A stretch of DNA of 20,848 nt, from NCBI GenBank assembly GCA_904394975.1, contig CAJFNQ010000013.1, forward strand, positions 1-20,848. The letters are read 5' to 3'. The notes under the pieces are model-generated. The model was not told the DNA's origin, searched no databases, and was given only the letters and a program-made list of their open reading frames with translations. Below are positions 1 through 8,213 of this stretch, piece by piece. The stretch comes from Metaruminococcus_A gallistercoris (GTDB taxonomy: Bacteria; Bacillota; Clostridia; Oscillospirales; Ruminococcaceae). The position numbers and the translations under genes are program-made. How positions within the stretch are numbered: the stretch's first letter is position 1; every line of letters starts with the position of its first letter.

Positions 1-24
1 CAGCTCACCGCATAAAAAGAAAAC

Positions 25-54
25 GGTGTAACCCGCAAAAAATCGGGTTACACC
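25..54 (-). terminator. Intrinsic terminator of the binding-protein gene
   Basis: A perfect 11-bp stem (25-35 paired with 44-54) encloses an 8-nt loop. Read on the minus strand it lies about 70 nt beyond the stop of the binding-protein gene and is followed by a T-rich run (TTTTCTTTTT). A looser T-rich stretch also follows on the plus strand, so it may act in both directions. Confidence 0.8.
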
Positions 55-81
55 ATCTTCTCTACTTTTTACTGCCTTATC

Positions 82-110
82 AGCACCGGGCATTGCCTAG
101 GTGCTTTTTT
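82..110 (+). terminator. Possible plus-strand terminator
   Basis: A 6-bp stem (82-87 paired with 100-105) is followed directly by a run of six T on the plus strand. It could end transcription of a plus-strand gene lying before the window. The stem is short, so the call is moderate. Confidence 0.45.
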
Positions 111-122
111 GATCTTCATGTA

Positions 123-1676
123 TTACTGGAATTCACAGTTTTTAAAATCAATGATTTGACCGGATATATCACGAATGAAACCGGTAACAGAATTATTTGT
201 AATAAAACAATTCGCTTGAAAATAAAGTGGGAGAAAATCCCCTGCATTTAAAACCTGCTGTTCCGCTTGTGCGTAATACTCCACACTGCTTTCCAAACTT
301 ACACGCTGAGCCTGTAAGAGCAGTCCGCCAACCCCGGGAAACTCACTCATATAAGCTTCAGGACTATTGTATGTTCCCGTTAGCTCTACCAGCGCGCAGT
401 CATAATCGCCTGCGGCCAAACGCGTTTCATACTCTTCTCTTGGCAATTGTTCCACTTTAAAATACACCTTTAAATCCTTTTGCCAGGTCTGCGAAATATA
501 AGAAAACACTTCCGCATGAGGTGAGCCTTCCGGCAAAATCACCGTTACATCCGTCAGCGATGAAATCTCAAGCTGGTTGTAAGTCTGCTGTACAAGACTG
601 AGCGCAGTGTTTGGATCATAAGCAGGTGCATGCACCTGCTGAGCCAAGGTGCGATAAGGTTTTTCCAGCAAAGTAACTGCCGGCGGCACAATGGCATCAG
701 CAAGAGTCAAATAATCCGGCAGACAGGTTTCATACTTAGAACGATCCATATCATAAGTCAAAGCCTGGGCAAGCGTAGTACCGGAAAAAGCCGTGGTATT
801 ACGGTTAAACACGAGTCCCCAAACAGAATTGGTATTTTCATCAATGTTATTTCCTTTTCCACTGAACTGTTCCGCCTGATCCCCAGAAACAGAAATTGCA
901 TAACTGTTTTCTGAATTAAAGTCATTTTTCCTTTCTTCTTCATCCGGCTGAATATACAGACTGACTCCGCCGTTTAGAACCGGTGTTGCAGAATGATACT
1001 GAGGATTTTTGCGCAACGCAAGATACTCACCTTTGGACCAGCTTTTTAAAATATATGCTCCGTTTCCCATGATGGTTTCCTCTGTGAGGCCATATCTTCC
1101 TTTTGACTCGGTAAAGAAATCCTGGTTGCACGGCATTGCGGCCGGAGTGGTCAATAAGGTTAAGAACATAGGATTTACATAATCGAGCTGAATGGTAAGC
1201 GTGTAGTCCCCATCCGCCGTTACCCCAATAGCAGAAACATCTGCATTGCCGCTGTGCACCGCTTCAGCGTTTTTAATGCAATAAAACTGTTTTGCTGTTT
1301 CGGAACCTGTTTCAGGATCAAACAGGCGTTGAAATCCAAAAACAAAATCCTTCGCAGTTACCGGACTCCCATCGCTCCATAAAGCATTCTCACGAAGTTG
1401 AAACACATAAGTAAGCCCATCGTCGCTGACCGTATAATCTTCCGCGACTCCTTCGGTCACTTTGCCGTCAGCAGCCAGCCGAAGCAGCCCTTCAAACAAA
1501 TTGGTCACCGCCAGCGCAGAAGAAGGGTCATCCGCAAGAGGAGGGTCCAGGTTGACCGGATCAGCGGAAAGGTCATATTTTACCAATTGACTTGATTTAT
1601 CCGAATCACATGAAGTGAAATTCACAAAACAAAACGCAACCAAAACAAGCCCGATTAGTCTTTTATATCGATACAC
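123..1676 (-). CDS. Peptide/oligopeptide ABC transporter substrate-binding lipoprotein (SBP family 5)
   Basis: This 517-residue protein is an extracellular solute receptor of the OppA/DppA type (SBP_bac_5), expected to deliver peptides or a similar ligand to an ABC importer. It has a short basic N-terminus, a hydrophobic segment (about 8-20) and a lipobox-like FTSC with C23 as the likely lipidated cysteine. The mature part starts with family hallmarks: NLDP, then NLFEGLLRL, LTYVFQLRENALWSDG and the AKDFVFGFQRLFDP stretch. The start is GTG at 1674-1676, supported by AAGGAG seven bases upstream. A promoter of TTGGCG-N17-TATAAT form lies at 1764-1792. No permease or ATPase gene is adjacent, so it is either an orphan receptor or serves a transporter encoded elsewhere. 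The family is secure; the ligand is not known. Confidence 0.9.
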   Translation of the reverse strand: MYRYKRLIGLVLVAFCFVNFTSCDSDKSSQLVKYDLSADPVNLDPPLADDPSSALAVTNLFEGLLRLAADGKVTEGVAEDYTVSDDGLTYVFQLRENALWSDGSPVTAKDFVFGFQRLFDPETGSETAKQFYCIKNAEAVHSGNADVSAIGVTADGDYTLTIQLDYVNPMFLTLLTTPAAMPCNQDFFTESKGRYGLTEETIMGNGAYILKSWSKGEYLALRKNPQYHSATPVLNGGVSLYIQPDEEERKNDFNSENSYAISVSGDQAEQFSGKGNNIDENTNSVWGLVFNRNTTAFSGTTLAQALTYDMDRSKYETCLPDYLTLADAIVPPAVTLLEKPYRTLAQQVHAPAYDPNTALSLVQQTYNQLEISSLTDVTVILPEGSPHAEVFSYISQTWQKDLKVYFKVEQLPREEYETRLAAGDYDCALVELTGTYNSPEAYMSEFPGVGGLLLQAQRVSLESSVEYYAQAEQQVLNAGDFLPLYFQANCFITNNSVTGFIRDISGQIIDFKNCEFQ

Positions 1677-1763
1677 TGTTAAACTCCTTTTAATTTACGG
1701 CATAACGCCATAATAATCTCTATGAAAAACGATTTAATATCTGGTATATATTTCTAATACAAT

Positions 1764-1792
1764 ATTATACCACAGAGAAATAGCAGCGCCAA
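1764..1792 (-). promoter_or_regulatory. Sigma-A-type promoter for the binding-protein gene
   Basis: Read on the minus strand: TTGGCG (1787-1792), a 17-bp spacer, then TATAAT (1764-1769) preceded by TGG. Transcription should start near 1757, giving a leader of about 80 nt. Confidence 0.7.
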
Positions 1793-1958
1793 TGAATAAA
1801 TTTTTAAAACGAAACAATTTTCGACAAGATTTGGATGTAATGCCTGTTTGCCGTGTACTGCAATTTAAGTGTTCTGAACAAGATTACAATTCATATATTA
1901 TTATTGTTTTCATCAAAACAGAACAGCATCACATACGATGAACGATTGTTAAAAATGA

Positions 1959-1987
1959 TTGAATCTCCTAACTATTTGTAGTATAAT
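1959..1987 (+). promoter_or_regulatory. Sigma-A-type promoter for glmS
   Basis: TTGAAT (1959-1964), a 17-bp spacer and TATAAT (1982-1987). The expected start near 1994 leaves a leader of about 77 nt before the glmS ATG, too short to hold a complete glmS ribozyme. Confidence 0.8.
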
Positions 1988-2070
1988 GTGCCATAGTGTT
2001 TTTTAAATCAACGCGACAAAATTCTTTTACATATTTATATAGTTGATTAATTCATTTGAGGTGAATCGAT

Positions 2071-3894
2071 ATGTGCGGTATTGTTGGTTATGTGGGAAAG
2101 AAAGACGCAGCCGAAGTTTTGATTGACGGTTTGCGGCATTTGGAATATAGAGGATATGACTCTGCCGGAGTTGCGATTTTCGACCACAATGAAATCAAGG
2201 TAGTAAAAACCAAAGGGCGTTTGGATGATCTCGAAAAAAAGCTCGATAACGATTTCCGCCCCTGCGGAAACGTAGGCATTGGACACACACGCTGGGCAAC
2301 CCACGGCGAACCATCGGATATCAATTCCCATCCGCATGGGAATAAGGTTGTCTCCATTGTACACAACGGAATCATTGAAAATTATGCAGCAATCAAAAAG
2401 TTTCTGGAAGAAAAAGGGTATGTTTTTGAATCCCAGACGGATACTGAAACCATTGCCAAACTGTTAGACTATTATTACGAAGGAAATCCGCTTGAAGCCA
2501 TTCGTTCTGTCTTGGCCAAAATTCACGGTTCATACGCAATCGGCATTCTGTTCCGTGATTTCCCAGACCGAATTTTCGCTACAAGAAAAGACAGTCCGCT
2601 CATTATCGGCGCTGGCGACGGTGAAAATTTTATTGCTTCGGATGTACCTGCTATTTTAAAATACACCCGCAACTACTATCTGATTGAACAGGATGAAATC
2701 GTTGAACTTACCAGTGACCAGGTTCGAATCACCGACATCAACGGTGACGAAATTCACAAAGAACTTTTAACCGCGACATGGGATGTTGAAGCAGCAGAAA
2801 AAGGCGGATATCCTCACTTTATGATTAAGGAAATACACGAGCAGCCTGCAGCAATTACCAGCACCATATCTCCGCGTATTGTAAACGGTTTACCATCGTT
2901 TGATTTAAAGAATATAGCGGATGAAGCTTTTTCTGAACTGCGTAATATTCACATTGTCGCCTGCGGTACAGCTATGCATGCTGGAATGGTTGGAAAATAC
3001 CTGATTGAACGACTGGCACGGATACCGGTTCAGGTGGATATTGCTTCTGAGTTCCGTTACCGAGATCCAATCCTTTCTGAGAATGATCTGGTGATTATTA
3101 TTTCTCAGTCCGGAGAAACAGCAGACACATTGGCAGCGTTGCGTCTTGCCAAATCCAGAGGAGCTAAAACGCTCGCGCTGGTAAACGTAGTTGGTTCATC
3201 CATCGCGCGGGAAGCGGACGATGTGCTTTACACATGGGCCGGGCCTGAAATTTCTGTTGCCAGTACGAAAGCGTATTCTGTACAGGTCGCTTTGCTTTAT
3301 CTGATCGCCATTAAGTTTGCGCTTTCACATCAGAAAATCTCCGACTCAACAGCAAAGGAATATTGTGCTACCCTGCTTCAAATTCCGCAAAGCATTGAAA
3401 AAATTCTTGAAGATGATAATGACGACTGTCAATATCTTGCATCGCAGTTTCAAAATGCGCACAGTCTTTTCTACATCGGCCGCGGGCTGGATTATGCGCT
3501 TGCCATGGAAGGATCTCTTAAATTAAAAGAGCTTTCTTATATCCATTCGGAAGCATATGCAGCTGGAGAACTAAAGCACGGCACAATTTCGCTCATTACC
3601 AATGACGTACCAGTCATTGCTGTTGCAACACAGACCGCACTTTACGAAAAAACCATAAGCAACATGAAGGAAGTTAAAGCACGTGGTGCAAAGGTTTTGT
3701 TGATTTGTAAAGAAAGCGCTCCTTCAGCAAATGACGCCGCAGATTTTGTGCTTAAGTTACCGGATTTTGACGATTTATTTATGCCGCTTTTGAGCATTGT
3801 ACCGCTTCAGCTGTTTGCGTATTATACTTCCGTTTTACGTGGCTGCGATGTTGATAAGCCAAGAAATCTTGCCAAAAGCGTAACAGTGGAATAA
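2071..3894 (+). CDS. glmS: Glutamine--fructose-6-phosphate aminotransferase (isomerizing)
   Basis: GlmS makes glucosamine-6-phosphate from fructose-6-phosphate and glutamine, the entry step to UDP-GlcNAc and peptidoglycan. The 607-residue length is normal. The N-terminal Ntn glutaminase domain opens with MCGIVGYVG, with C2 as the nucleophile after removal of the initiator Met, followed by HTRWATHG and the HNGIIEN stretch. Two SIS sugar-isomerase domains follow (about 285-415 and 455-595), with SQSGETADT in the first. The chain ends in the classic AKSVTVE tail carrying the conserved lysine. ATG at 2071 follows GAGGTG with a 7-nt spacer. It is a single-gene unit with its own promoter and a strong terminator at 3931-3967. 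It is cytoplasmic. Confidence 0.98.
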   Translation: MCGIVGYVGKKDAAEVLIDGLRHLEYRGYDSAGVAIFDHNEIKVVKTKGRLDDLEKKLDNDFRPCGNVGIGHTRWATHGEPSDINSHPHGNKVVSIVHNGIIENYAAIKKFLEEKGYVFESQTDTETIAKLLDYYYEGNPLEAIRSVLAKIHGSYAIGILFRDFPDRIFATRKDSPLIIGAGDGENFIASDVPAILKYTRNYYLIEQDEIVELTSDQVRITDINGDEIHKELLTATWDVEAAEKGGYPHFMIKEIHEQPAAITSTISPRIVNGLPSFDLKNIADEAFSELRNIHIVACGTAMHAGMVGKYLIERLARIPVQVDIASEFRYRDPILSENDLVIIISQSGETADTLAALRLAKSRGAKTLALVNVVGSSIAREADDVLYTWAGPEISVASTKAYSVQVALLYLIAIKFALSHQKISDSTAKEYCATLLQIPQSIEKILEDDNDDCQYLASQFQNAHSLFYIGRGLDYALAMEGSLKLKELSYIHSEAYAAGELKHGTISLITNDVPVIAVATQTALYEKTISNMKEVKARGAKVLLICKESAPSANDAADFVLKLPDFDDLFMPLLSIVPLQLFAYYTSVLRGCDVDKPRNLAKSVTVE

Positions 3895-3930
3895 TGTTTA
3901 CCGTTATACATATTAATTTTTATCCAGACG

Positions 3931-3967
3931 AAAAAACAAGCCATTCAAAAGAATGGCTTGTTTTTAT
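3931..3967 (+). terminator. glmS terminator
   Basis: A long perfect stem, with core 3936-3946 paired with 3951-3961 and extended by A/T pairs, has an AAAA loop and is followed by a T-run. Its A-rich left side makes it look bidirectional. Confidence 0.9.
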
Positions 3968-3972
3968 AAAAT

Positions 3973-4010
3973 AAAAAAAGCTCCGGAATATGTCCGGAGC
4001 TTTTTTTATT
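3973..4010 (-). terminator. Terminator of the TM2 gene, bidirectional
   Basis: The stem AGCTCCGGA/TCCGGAGCT (about 3979-3987 with 3993-4001) is flanked by A and T runs on the two sides. On the minus strand it lies less than 20 nt past the stop of the first TM2 gene and is followed by a long T-run. It also backs up the glmS terminator. Confidence 0.85.
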
Positions 4011-4016
4011 TTAATT

Positions 4017-4448
4017 TTACTGAAGCGGAACGCCTTTTGCGTCTTTCTTGAAGTTTTCAGAACCGGTCAGGATCAGAATACCCTCTACGAGGCCCCAAAC
4101 TTCAGAAACGATTGCCAAAGTAAAGCAAGAAAGAACGGTAATCAACAGCTGTGCAACCGCTTTTCCGACATAACCAAGATAAAAGTTATGTACGCCAAAA
4201 GCACCCAGCAGAATGCCAAGAATACCTGCGGCAACCTTAGATTTAGGAGCAGTTGCCCCCGGAACACCAGCAGCCGTAGCCGCGGTATTGTTGAGCGCAA
4301 CGCCGCAGTTCAAACAAACCGCCGCATTCGGATCAACTGATTTGCCGCAATTCGGGCAATAAAGATTGCCCTGTCCAGCAGCAACGCCGCAGTTCACGCA
4401 AAAAGCCGCATTTGGATTCAATTGACTTCCACAATTTTTACAATACAT
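4017..4448 (-). CDS. Double zinc-ribbon TM2-domain membrane protein (copy A)
   Basis: This 143-residue protein has two N-terminal zinc ribbons of the CxxC-CxxC type (C3, C6, C17, C20 and C31, C34, C45, C48), a short Ala/Gly-rich linker, then a TM2 domain: two hydrophobic helices with the signature FGVHNFYLGY between them and a WGLVEGILIL second helix. TM2 proteins are small bacterial inner-membrane proteins of uncertain function. The ribbons should face the cytoplasm and could bind a protein or nucleic acid; that is inference. ATG at 4448 follows AGGAGGGG. The next gene upstream is a close paralogue (42 of 52 N-terminal residues identical), so this is a tandem duplication. A TATAAT at 4472-4477 (minus) could be its own -10, but no good -35 is visible. 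Confidence 0.85.
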   Translation of the reverse strand: MYCKNCGSQLNPNAAFCVNCGVAAGQGNLYCPNCGKSVDPNAAVCLNCGVALNNTAATAAGVPGATAPKSKVAAGILGILLGAFGVHNFYLGYVGKAVAQLLITVLSCFTLAIVSEVWGLVEGILILTGSENFKKDAKGVPLQ

Positions 4449-4471
4449 ATATACCCCTCCTACGCTTTTAT

Positions 4472-4477
4472 ATTATA
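4472..4477 (-). promoter_or_regulatory. Possible -10 element for TM2 copy A
   Basis: TATAAT on the minus strand lies inside a small dyad (GCTTTTA...TAAAAGC, 4464-4484). No convincing -35 is found 16-18 bp upstream, so the gene may instead be read from the copy B promoter, since I see no good terminator between the two. Confidence 0.35.
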
Positions 4478-4546
4478 TAAAAGCAAATAAACCTGATTCA
4501 TATTACGCTTCTTATAAATAAAATAGAAGCAAAAACAAGCTGCCAA

Positions 4547-5020
4547 TTATTCTTTTAAAGGAACTCCTTTTCCATCGACTTTAATACTGCCGCAAAGGAT
4601 CATGATACCCTCAATAAGTCCCCAGATGCTGGAACCAATCGCCGCAAAAATAAATATACCAAGAATACCACAGGAAAACAAAGTTAATAAAATACCTAAA
4701 CCGCCCATCAGCACCTGAGCAATCGCTTTTCCGGTATAACCCAAATAGAAATTATGTACACCGAATCCGCCGAGAAAAACACCAAGCAATCCTGCCGCAA
4801 TCTTAGATTTCTGCGCTCCTGTTACAATACCGGCAGCCGAATTCCCCTGCATACCCTGCATTCCCAAAGCTGCGCCGCATTTTAAGCAAACAGCTGCGTT
4901 GGGTGCTACCGTGTTACCACAGTTGCTGCAGTAAGCATTTCCCTGGCCTGCCGCAACGCCACAGTTGACACAGAACGCTGCATTCTCATTTAACTGAGCG
5001 CCACAATTTTTACAGAACAT
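4547..5020 (-). CDS. Double zinc-ribbon TM2-domain membrane protein (copy B)
   Basis: This 157-residue paralogue of the neighbouring TM2 gene keeps all eight zinc-ribbon cysteines at the same positions (3, 6, 17, 20, 31, 34, 45, 48) and the FGVHNFYLGY signature. It differs by a longer hydrophobic stretch before the last helix (GILLTLFSCGILGIFIFAA), which accounts for most of its extra 14 residues, and by an MQGMQG linker. ATG at 5020 follows GGGAGGA. It has a perfect-consensus promoter at 5067-5095, so it should be well expressed in growing cells. Function is unknown beyond the TM2 family. Confidence 0.85.
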   Translation of the reverse strand: MFCKNCGAQLNENAAFCVNCGVAAGQGNAYCSNCGNTVAPNAAVCLKCGAALGMQGMQGNSAAGIVTGAQKSKIAAGLLGVFLGGFGVHNFYLGYTGKAIAQVLMGGLGILLTLFSCGILGIFIFAAIGSSIWGLIEGIMILCGSIKVDGKGVPLKE

Positions 5021-5066
5021 AAAAATATCCTCCCGCTATAAAATAATTACAAGCGTCTCTGCAATT

Positions 5067-5095
5067 ATTATATAGTAGGAGGATTTTGGTGTCAA
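5067..5095 (-). promoter_or_regulatory. Perfect-consensus sigma-A promoter for TM2 copy B
   Basis: TTGACA (5090-5095), a 17-bp spacer and TATAAT (5067-5072) on the minus strand match the sigma-A consensus at every position. Transcription should start near 5060, about 40 nt before the ATG. The -35 lies only 15 bases from the stop of the M18 gene. Confidence 0.85.
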
Positions 5096-5110
5096 TGGAT
5101 TCTTTAGGAA

Positions 5111-6514
5111 TTAAGCTTGAAAAAACTCATAAAACGCTCTATACGCCATAAAAACATCAATTTTTGACACAATTTCAAACGGTGCGTGCATAGAAAGTAC
5201 GGGCACGCCCAAATCGACCACATCAACATTCAGATTTGCGATGTAAGCAGCTACTGTTCCGCCGCCGCCCTGATCGACTTTTCCAAGCTCACCCGTCTGC
5301 CAAATAACGCCCTTCTGGTCAAGAAGGCCCCGCACCTTGCCCATAAATTCCGCAGAAGCATCCGAAGTACCGGATTTCCCGCGTGCACCGGTGTATTTGG
5401 TAATCACAACACCATAATTGAAGTAAGCAGTATTTTTGCGTTCGGTGACGTCAGAGAATGTCGGATCAAACGCAGCATTCACATCAGCTGACAGGCATTC
5501 CGAATGGGACAAAACCGTTCTTCCCTCCACGCCGTAAGGTTGTGCAAGATCCGCAATGAAGTAACGCAAGAACGCAGATTTCAAACCGGTATTTCCATCG
5601 CTTCCCGTTTCTTCTTTATCTGCCAATACAAGTACCGATGTTTTTTTCGGGTTTTGAGTATTCAAGGTTGCCTGTAACGCAGTATATGCACAAACACGGT
5701 CGTCATGGCCGTAAGCGCCGACCATGGAACGGTCAAACCCAAGATCTTTCGCACGGAAAGCGGGAACAACTTCCAGCTCGGCAGACAGAAAATCAGCTTC
5801 CGTAACGCCATACTGCTCAAACAGGATCTGAAGAAGATTCAGTTTAACCTTTTCACTTACTTCATCATCGCAAAACGGCAGGCTGCCAATCAAAACATTG
5901 AGTTCTTCCCCGCGCACACCATCTGCAAGAGTACGTTTCATCTGATCGGTCGCAAGATGCGGAAGCAGATCGGTCACACAGAAAACCGGATCATCCTCTT
6001 TTTCACCAACCCGTACTTCTACAGATGTACCGTCTTTTTTCACAATCACACCATGCAGTGCAAGCGGAATCGCCGTCCACTGGTATTTCTTGATTCCACC
6101 GTAGTAGTGGGTTTTGAACAGCGCCAGCTCACCTTCTTCGTAAACCGGGCGCGGTTTAAGATCCAAACGCGGAGAGTCAATATGCGCCGCCGCAATGTGA
6201 ACGCCGTTTTCAATGGGGTCGCTGCCCATGATCGCCGCTATCAGTGACTTACCCCGATTGATCTGATACACCTTATCCCCGGCAACATATTTTTTGCCGG
6301 ATTCAAACGGGATAAATCCTTTTTCTTCCAAAAGATGCACAGCGGTTTTGACCGCTTCACGCTCTGTTTTTGCTTCATCCAAAAAAGCTTTATAGGGCGT
6401 GCAGAAATCAAACACCTCTTTCATCTCTTCCGGATTCATCCGCAAAGCACCATTCTTCGGCTCAAAGAATAACTGCTCTTTTAACTGTTTAGCAGCACTT
6501 TTGGTTTCACTCAT
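5111..6514 (-). CDS. apeA: M18 family zinc aminopeptidase
   Basis: This 467-residue cytoplasmic metallo-aminopeptidase removes N-terminal residues from peptides; members of the family form large tetrahedral oligomers. The dinuclear-zinc signature residues can be seen: H111 in AAHIDSPRLD, D271/D272 in GHDDRVC, E301/E302 in DKEETGSDG, D344 in LSADVNAA and H443 in SMHAPFE. The GQWTAIP-like and TGARGKSGTSDAS blocks are typical of the longer M18 'aminopeptidase 1' branch, hence the symbol. ATG at 6514 follows GGAGGG. It is the last gene of the prfA-side cluster, 27 nt after coaE. I see no terminator directly after it, so transcripts may run into the TM2 genes. Confidence 0.93.
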   Translation of the reverse strand: MSETKSAAKQLKEQLFFEPKNGALRMNPEEMKEVFDFCTPYKAFLDEAKTEREAVKTAVHLLEEKGFIPFESGKKYVAGDKVYQINRGKSLIAAIMGSDPIENGVHIAAAHIDSPRLDLKPRPVYEEGELALFKTHYYGGIKKYQWTAIPLALHGVIVKKDGTSVEVRVGEKEDDPVFCVTDLLPHLATDQMKRTLADGVRGEELNVLIGSLPFCDDEVSEKVKLNLLQILFEQYGVTEADFLSAELEVVPAFRAKDLGFDRSMVGAYGHDDRVCAYTALQATLNTQNPKKTSVLVLADKEETGSDGNTGLKSAFLRYFIADLAQPYGVEGRTVLSHSECLSADVNAAFDPTFSDVTERKNTAYFNYGVVITKYTGARGKSGTSDASAEFMGKVRGLLDQKGVIWQTGELGKVDQGGGGTVAAYIANLNVDVVDLGVPVLSMHAPFEIVSKIDVFMAYRAFYEFFQA

Positions 6515-6541
6515 AAAAATCCCTCCAATTTATAATTTCAA

Positions 6542-7129
6542 TTATTTTTGCAAGTAATCAATCAGGCGATCCGCTTTTTCATAAAATTCATCCGGCGTAC
6601 CGTCATTTATCAGCACGGCATTCGCTCTGCTTTGATAAAACGCTTCATCATGCTGAGCGGAAAGCCGCATTTGGGCCTGTTCCAGCGTTATATGATCACG
6701 CGACAGTATACGTTCCAAACGTTGTTCATACGGAGCGCACGCCGCTATCACAACATCACACAGCCGGTCTGCTCCGGCCTCGTACAAAGTAGGAGCATCC
6801 AGCAAAATAAAAGAAACGCCACGGCTTTCAAGCTCTGCGATCTTCCTATTTATCTCATCGACAATAAACGGCAGTACAGTACGGTTGAGCCGCTCAAGCT
6901 GGGCGGGATCGGAAAACACGATTTTCCCCAAACGCCTGCGGTCAAGCTGCTTGTTTTCATCAAGAATCTGTTCGCCGAACACCTCACAGAGTGTTCTTAA
7001 ACACGCTCCGTGCGCAGTTACTTCATGGGAAATTTCATCGGCATTCAACACTGCAAACCCATGTTCAGCAAAACGTTTGCTGAGCATAGACTTTCCAGCG
7101 CCGCTCTGCCCTGTCAATCCAACAATCAT
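6542..7129 (-). CDS. coaE: Dephospho-CoA kinase
   Basis: CoaE phosphorylates dephospho-CoA with ATP, the last step of coenzyme A synthesis. The 195-residue length is normal. The P-loop GLTGQSGAGKS occupies residues 4-14. It is followed by the NADEISHEV stretch (usual D-x-D/substrate loop region), the DAPTLYEAG motif (the common form is D-PLLFE) and INDGTPDEF near the C-terminus (common NNG). The start ATG overlaps the sua5 stop (ATGA, 7126-7129), which indicates translational coupling. The slightly divergent motifs still fit an active enzyme. Confidence 0.94.
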   Translation of the reverse strand: MIVGLTGQSGAGKSMLSKRFAEHGFAVLNADEISHEVTAHGACLRTLCEVFGEQILDENKQLDRRRLGKIVFSDPAQLERLNRTVLPFIVDEINRKIAELESRGVSFILLDAPTLYEAGADRLCDVVIAACAPYEQRLERILSRDHITLEQAQMRLSAQHDEAFYQSRANAVLINDGTPDEFYEKADRLIDYLQK

Positions 7130-8148
7130 ACTTCGATCACCTGAAATCCCGCCGCACGCACAATACGGTTATATACCGCCAGTCCAACGCCGCTTTTTTC
7201 AGGGCAGCGGGCATATACCACCCTTGCACCGTCTTCATCCAGCTTGCGCAGCGCATCAAAAAGCCCGGCCGCCTGGGTGGACGGGTCATCCTTTTTCCCG
7301 TAAACCTCACAGGGCAGATTGACAGCAGTCTGCTCTCCTTCAAACACAAGAGCATACACACCCGGTTCAGCATTATGGTTTACATATTCTGCAAAATTAT
7401 CCAGCGCGCCTTTGATGATAATCACATCGGCTTTTGGTGAATAGTGCTTATACTTTAAACCCGGCGAAAGTACCTTGGCTCCATCCTGCAATTTCTTTTC
7501 CACCGCTTCATCCACTGTAACAGAAATGCCAAGATTCCGAATGTCTTCCGGCGTAACAGCTCCCGGACGCAGCAGATGGACCGATTCCTCCCGGACTAAT
7601 ATTACTGTGGACTCAACCCCAACTTCACACGGTCCGCCGTCCAGAATCAGCGGAATCTTTCCGTTCATATCATGGTAGACGTGCTCTGCTCTGGTCGGGC
7701 TGGGCCGGCCGGAAGTATTGGCAGAGGGCGCCGCAAGCGGCAAACCGCTTTCACGGATCACGGCTGCTGCGCCCGGATGGCTCGGCATACGCACCGCCAC
7801 CGTTTCAAGCCCGGCTGTAACAGCATAAGGCACTTTTTCGGTTTTCGGAAAAATCATGGTGAGCGGCCCAGGCCAAAAGGCCTGCGCCAGTTTTTTCGCT
7901 GCTTCTGGAACCGACGCTGCAAGATCTTTGAGCATATCCATTTCACAAATATGTACGATGAGCGGATTATCCTGCGGGCGGCCTTTTGCCTCAAAAATTT
8001 TCGCGACTGCTGCAGGATCATACGCATTCGCCGCCAAACCGTAAACGGTTTCTGTGGGAATTCCCACAACCTCGCCGGACCGAAGCAGCCGCGCCGCCTC
8101 TTTCAAAGACGGACCATCACACATTTTAACCTGAGTTTCAAATTTCAT
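7126..8148 (-). CDS. ywlC: L-threonylcarbamoyladenylate synthase, Sua5 long form
   Basis: Sua5/YwlC makes threonylcarbamoyl-AMP from threonine, bicarbonate and ATP for the t6A37 modification of ANN-decoding tRNAs. An N-terminal YrdC domain (about residues 10-195) carries PTETVYGLAAN, KGRPQDNPL and APSANTSGRPSPT. The conserved interdomain linker SPGLKYKHYSP (about 228-238) leads to the C-terminal Sua5 domain, as in B. subtilis YwlC. I chose ATG at 8148 (340 residues, MKFETQ): the upstream ATG at 8160 has AAGG directly abutting it, while AAGGA lies 11 nt before 8148. A terminator-like hairpin sits between prfA and this gene, so expression depends on read-through or a hidden promoter. prmC, often next to prfA, is not here. 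Confidence 0.93.
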   Translation of the reverse strand: MKFETQVKMCDGPSLKEAARLLRSGEVVGIPTETVYGLAANAYDPAAVAKIFEAKGRPQDNPLIVHICEMDMLKDLAASVPEAAKKLAQAFWPGPLTMIFPKTEKVPYAVTAGLETVAVRMPSHPGAAAVIRESGLPLAAPSANTSGRPSPTRAEHVYHDMNGKIPLILDGGPCEVGVESTVILVREESVHLLRPGAVTPEDIRNLGISVTVDEAVEKKLQDGAKVLSPGLKYKHYSPKADVIIIKGALDNFAEYVNHNAEPGVYALVFEGEQTAVNLPCEVYGKKDDPSTQAAGLFDALRKLDEDGARVVYARCPEKSGVGLAVYNRIVRAAGFQVIEV

Positions 8149-8185
8149 AAAGACCAACATCCTTAAAACTACAAAAAAGGGAAAA

Positions 8186-8205
8186 CAGAGCCCTACCGGG
8201 CTCTG
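8186..8205 (-). terminator. Hairpin terminator between prfA and sua5
   Basis: A perfect 8-bp GC-rich stem (8186-8193 paired with 8198-8205) with a 4-nt loop lies only 9 nt past the prfA stop. On the minus strand it is followed by TTTTCCCTTTTTT. It probably lowers expression of sua5, coaE and the peptidase relative to DUF951 and prfA. Confidence 0.7.
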
Positions 8206-8213
8206 CTTTGTAT

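Larger units (their letters stand above)
1677..2070. other. AT-rich divergent intergenic region
   Basis: This 394-bp gap separates two divergent genes and carries a promoter for each. It holds two short dyads: TGTTCTGAACA at 1870-1880 and TGTTTT-CATC-AAAACA at 1905-1920, the second about 40 bases upstream of the glmS -35. I see no open frame with a ribosome binding site and no match to the glmS ribozyme core. Confidence 0.6.

Noticed and set aside
1780..1800. AGCGCC upstream of glmS, like the start of the glmS ribozyme
   Set aside because: The bases that follow do not match the ribozyme core, the motif lies upstream of the predicted glmS start of transcription, and it overlaps the -35 of the divergent promoter.
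4490..4546. GCTTCT/AGAAGC stem between the two TM2 genes as a terminator
   Set aside because: The stem is only 6 bp, the loop is long and no T-run follows on the minus strand, so I do not call termination there.
5705..6247. Open frame of 180 codons on the plus strand
   Set aside because: It is antisense to the M18 aminopeptidase, has no SD and encodes no recognisable protein; it is a shadow of the real gene.
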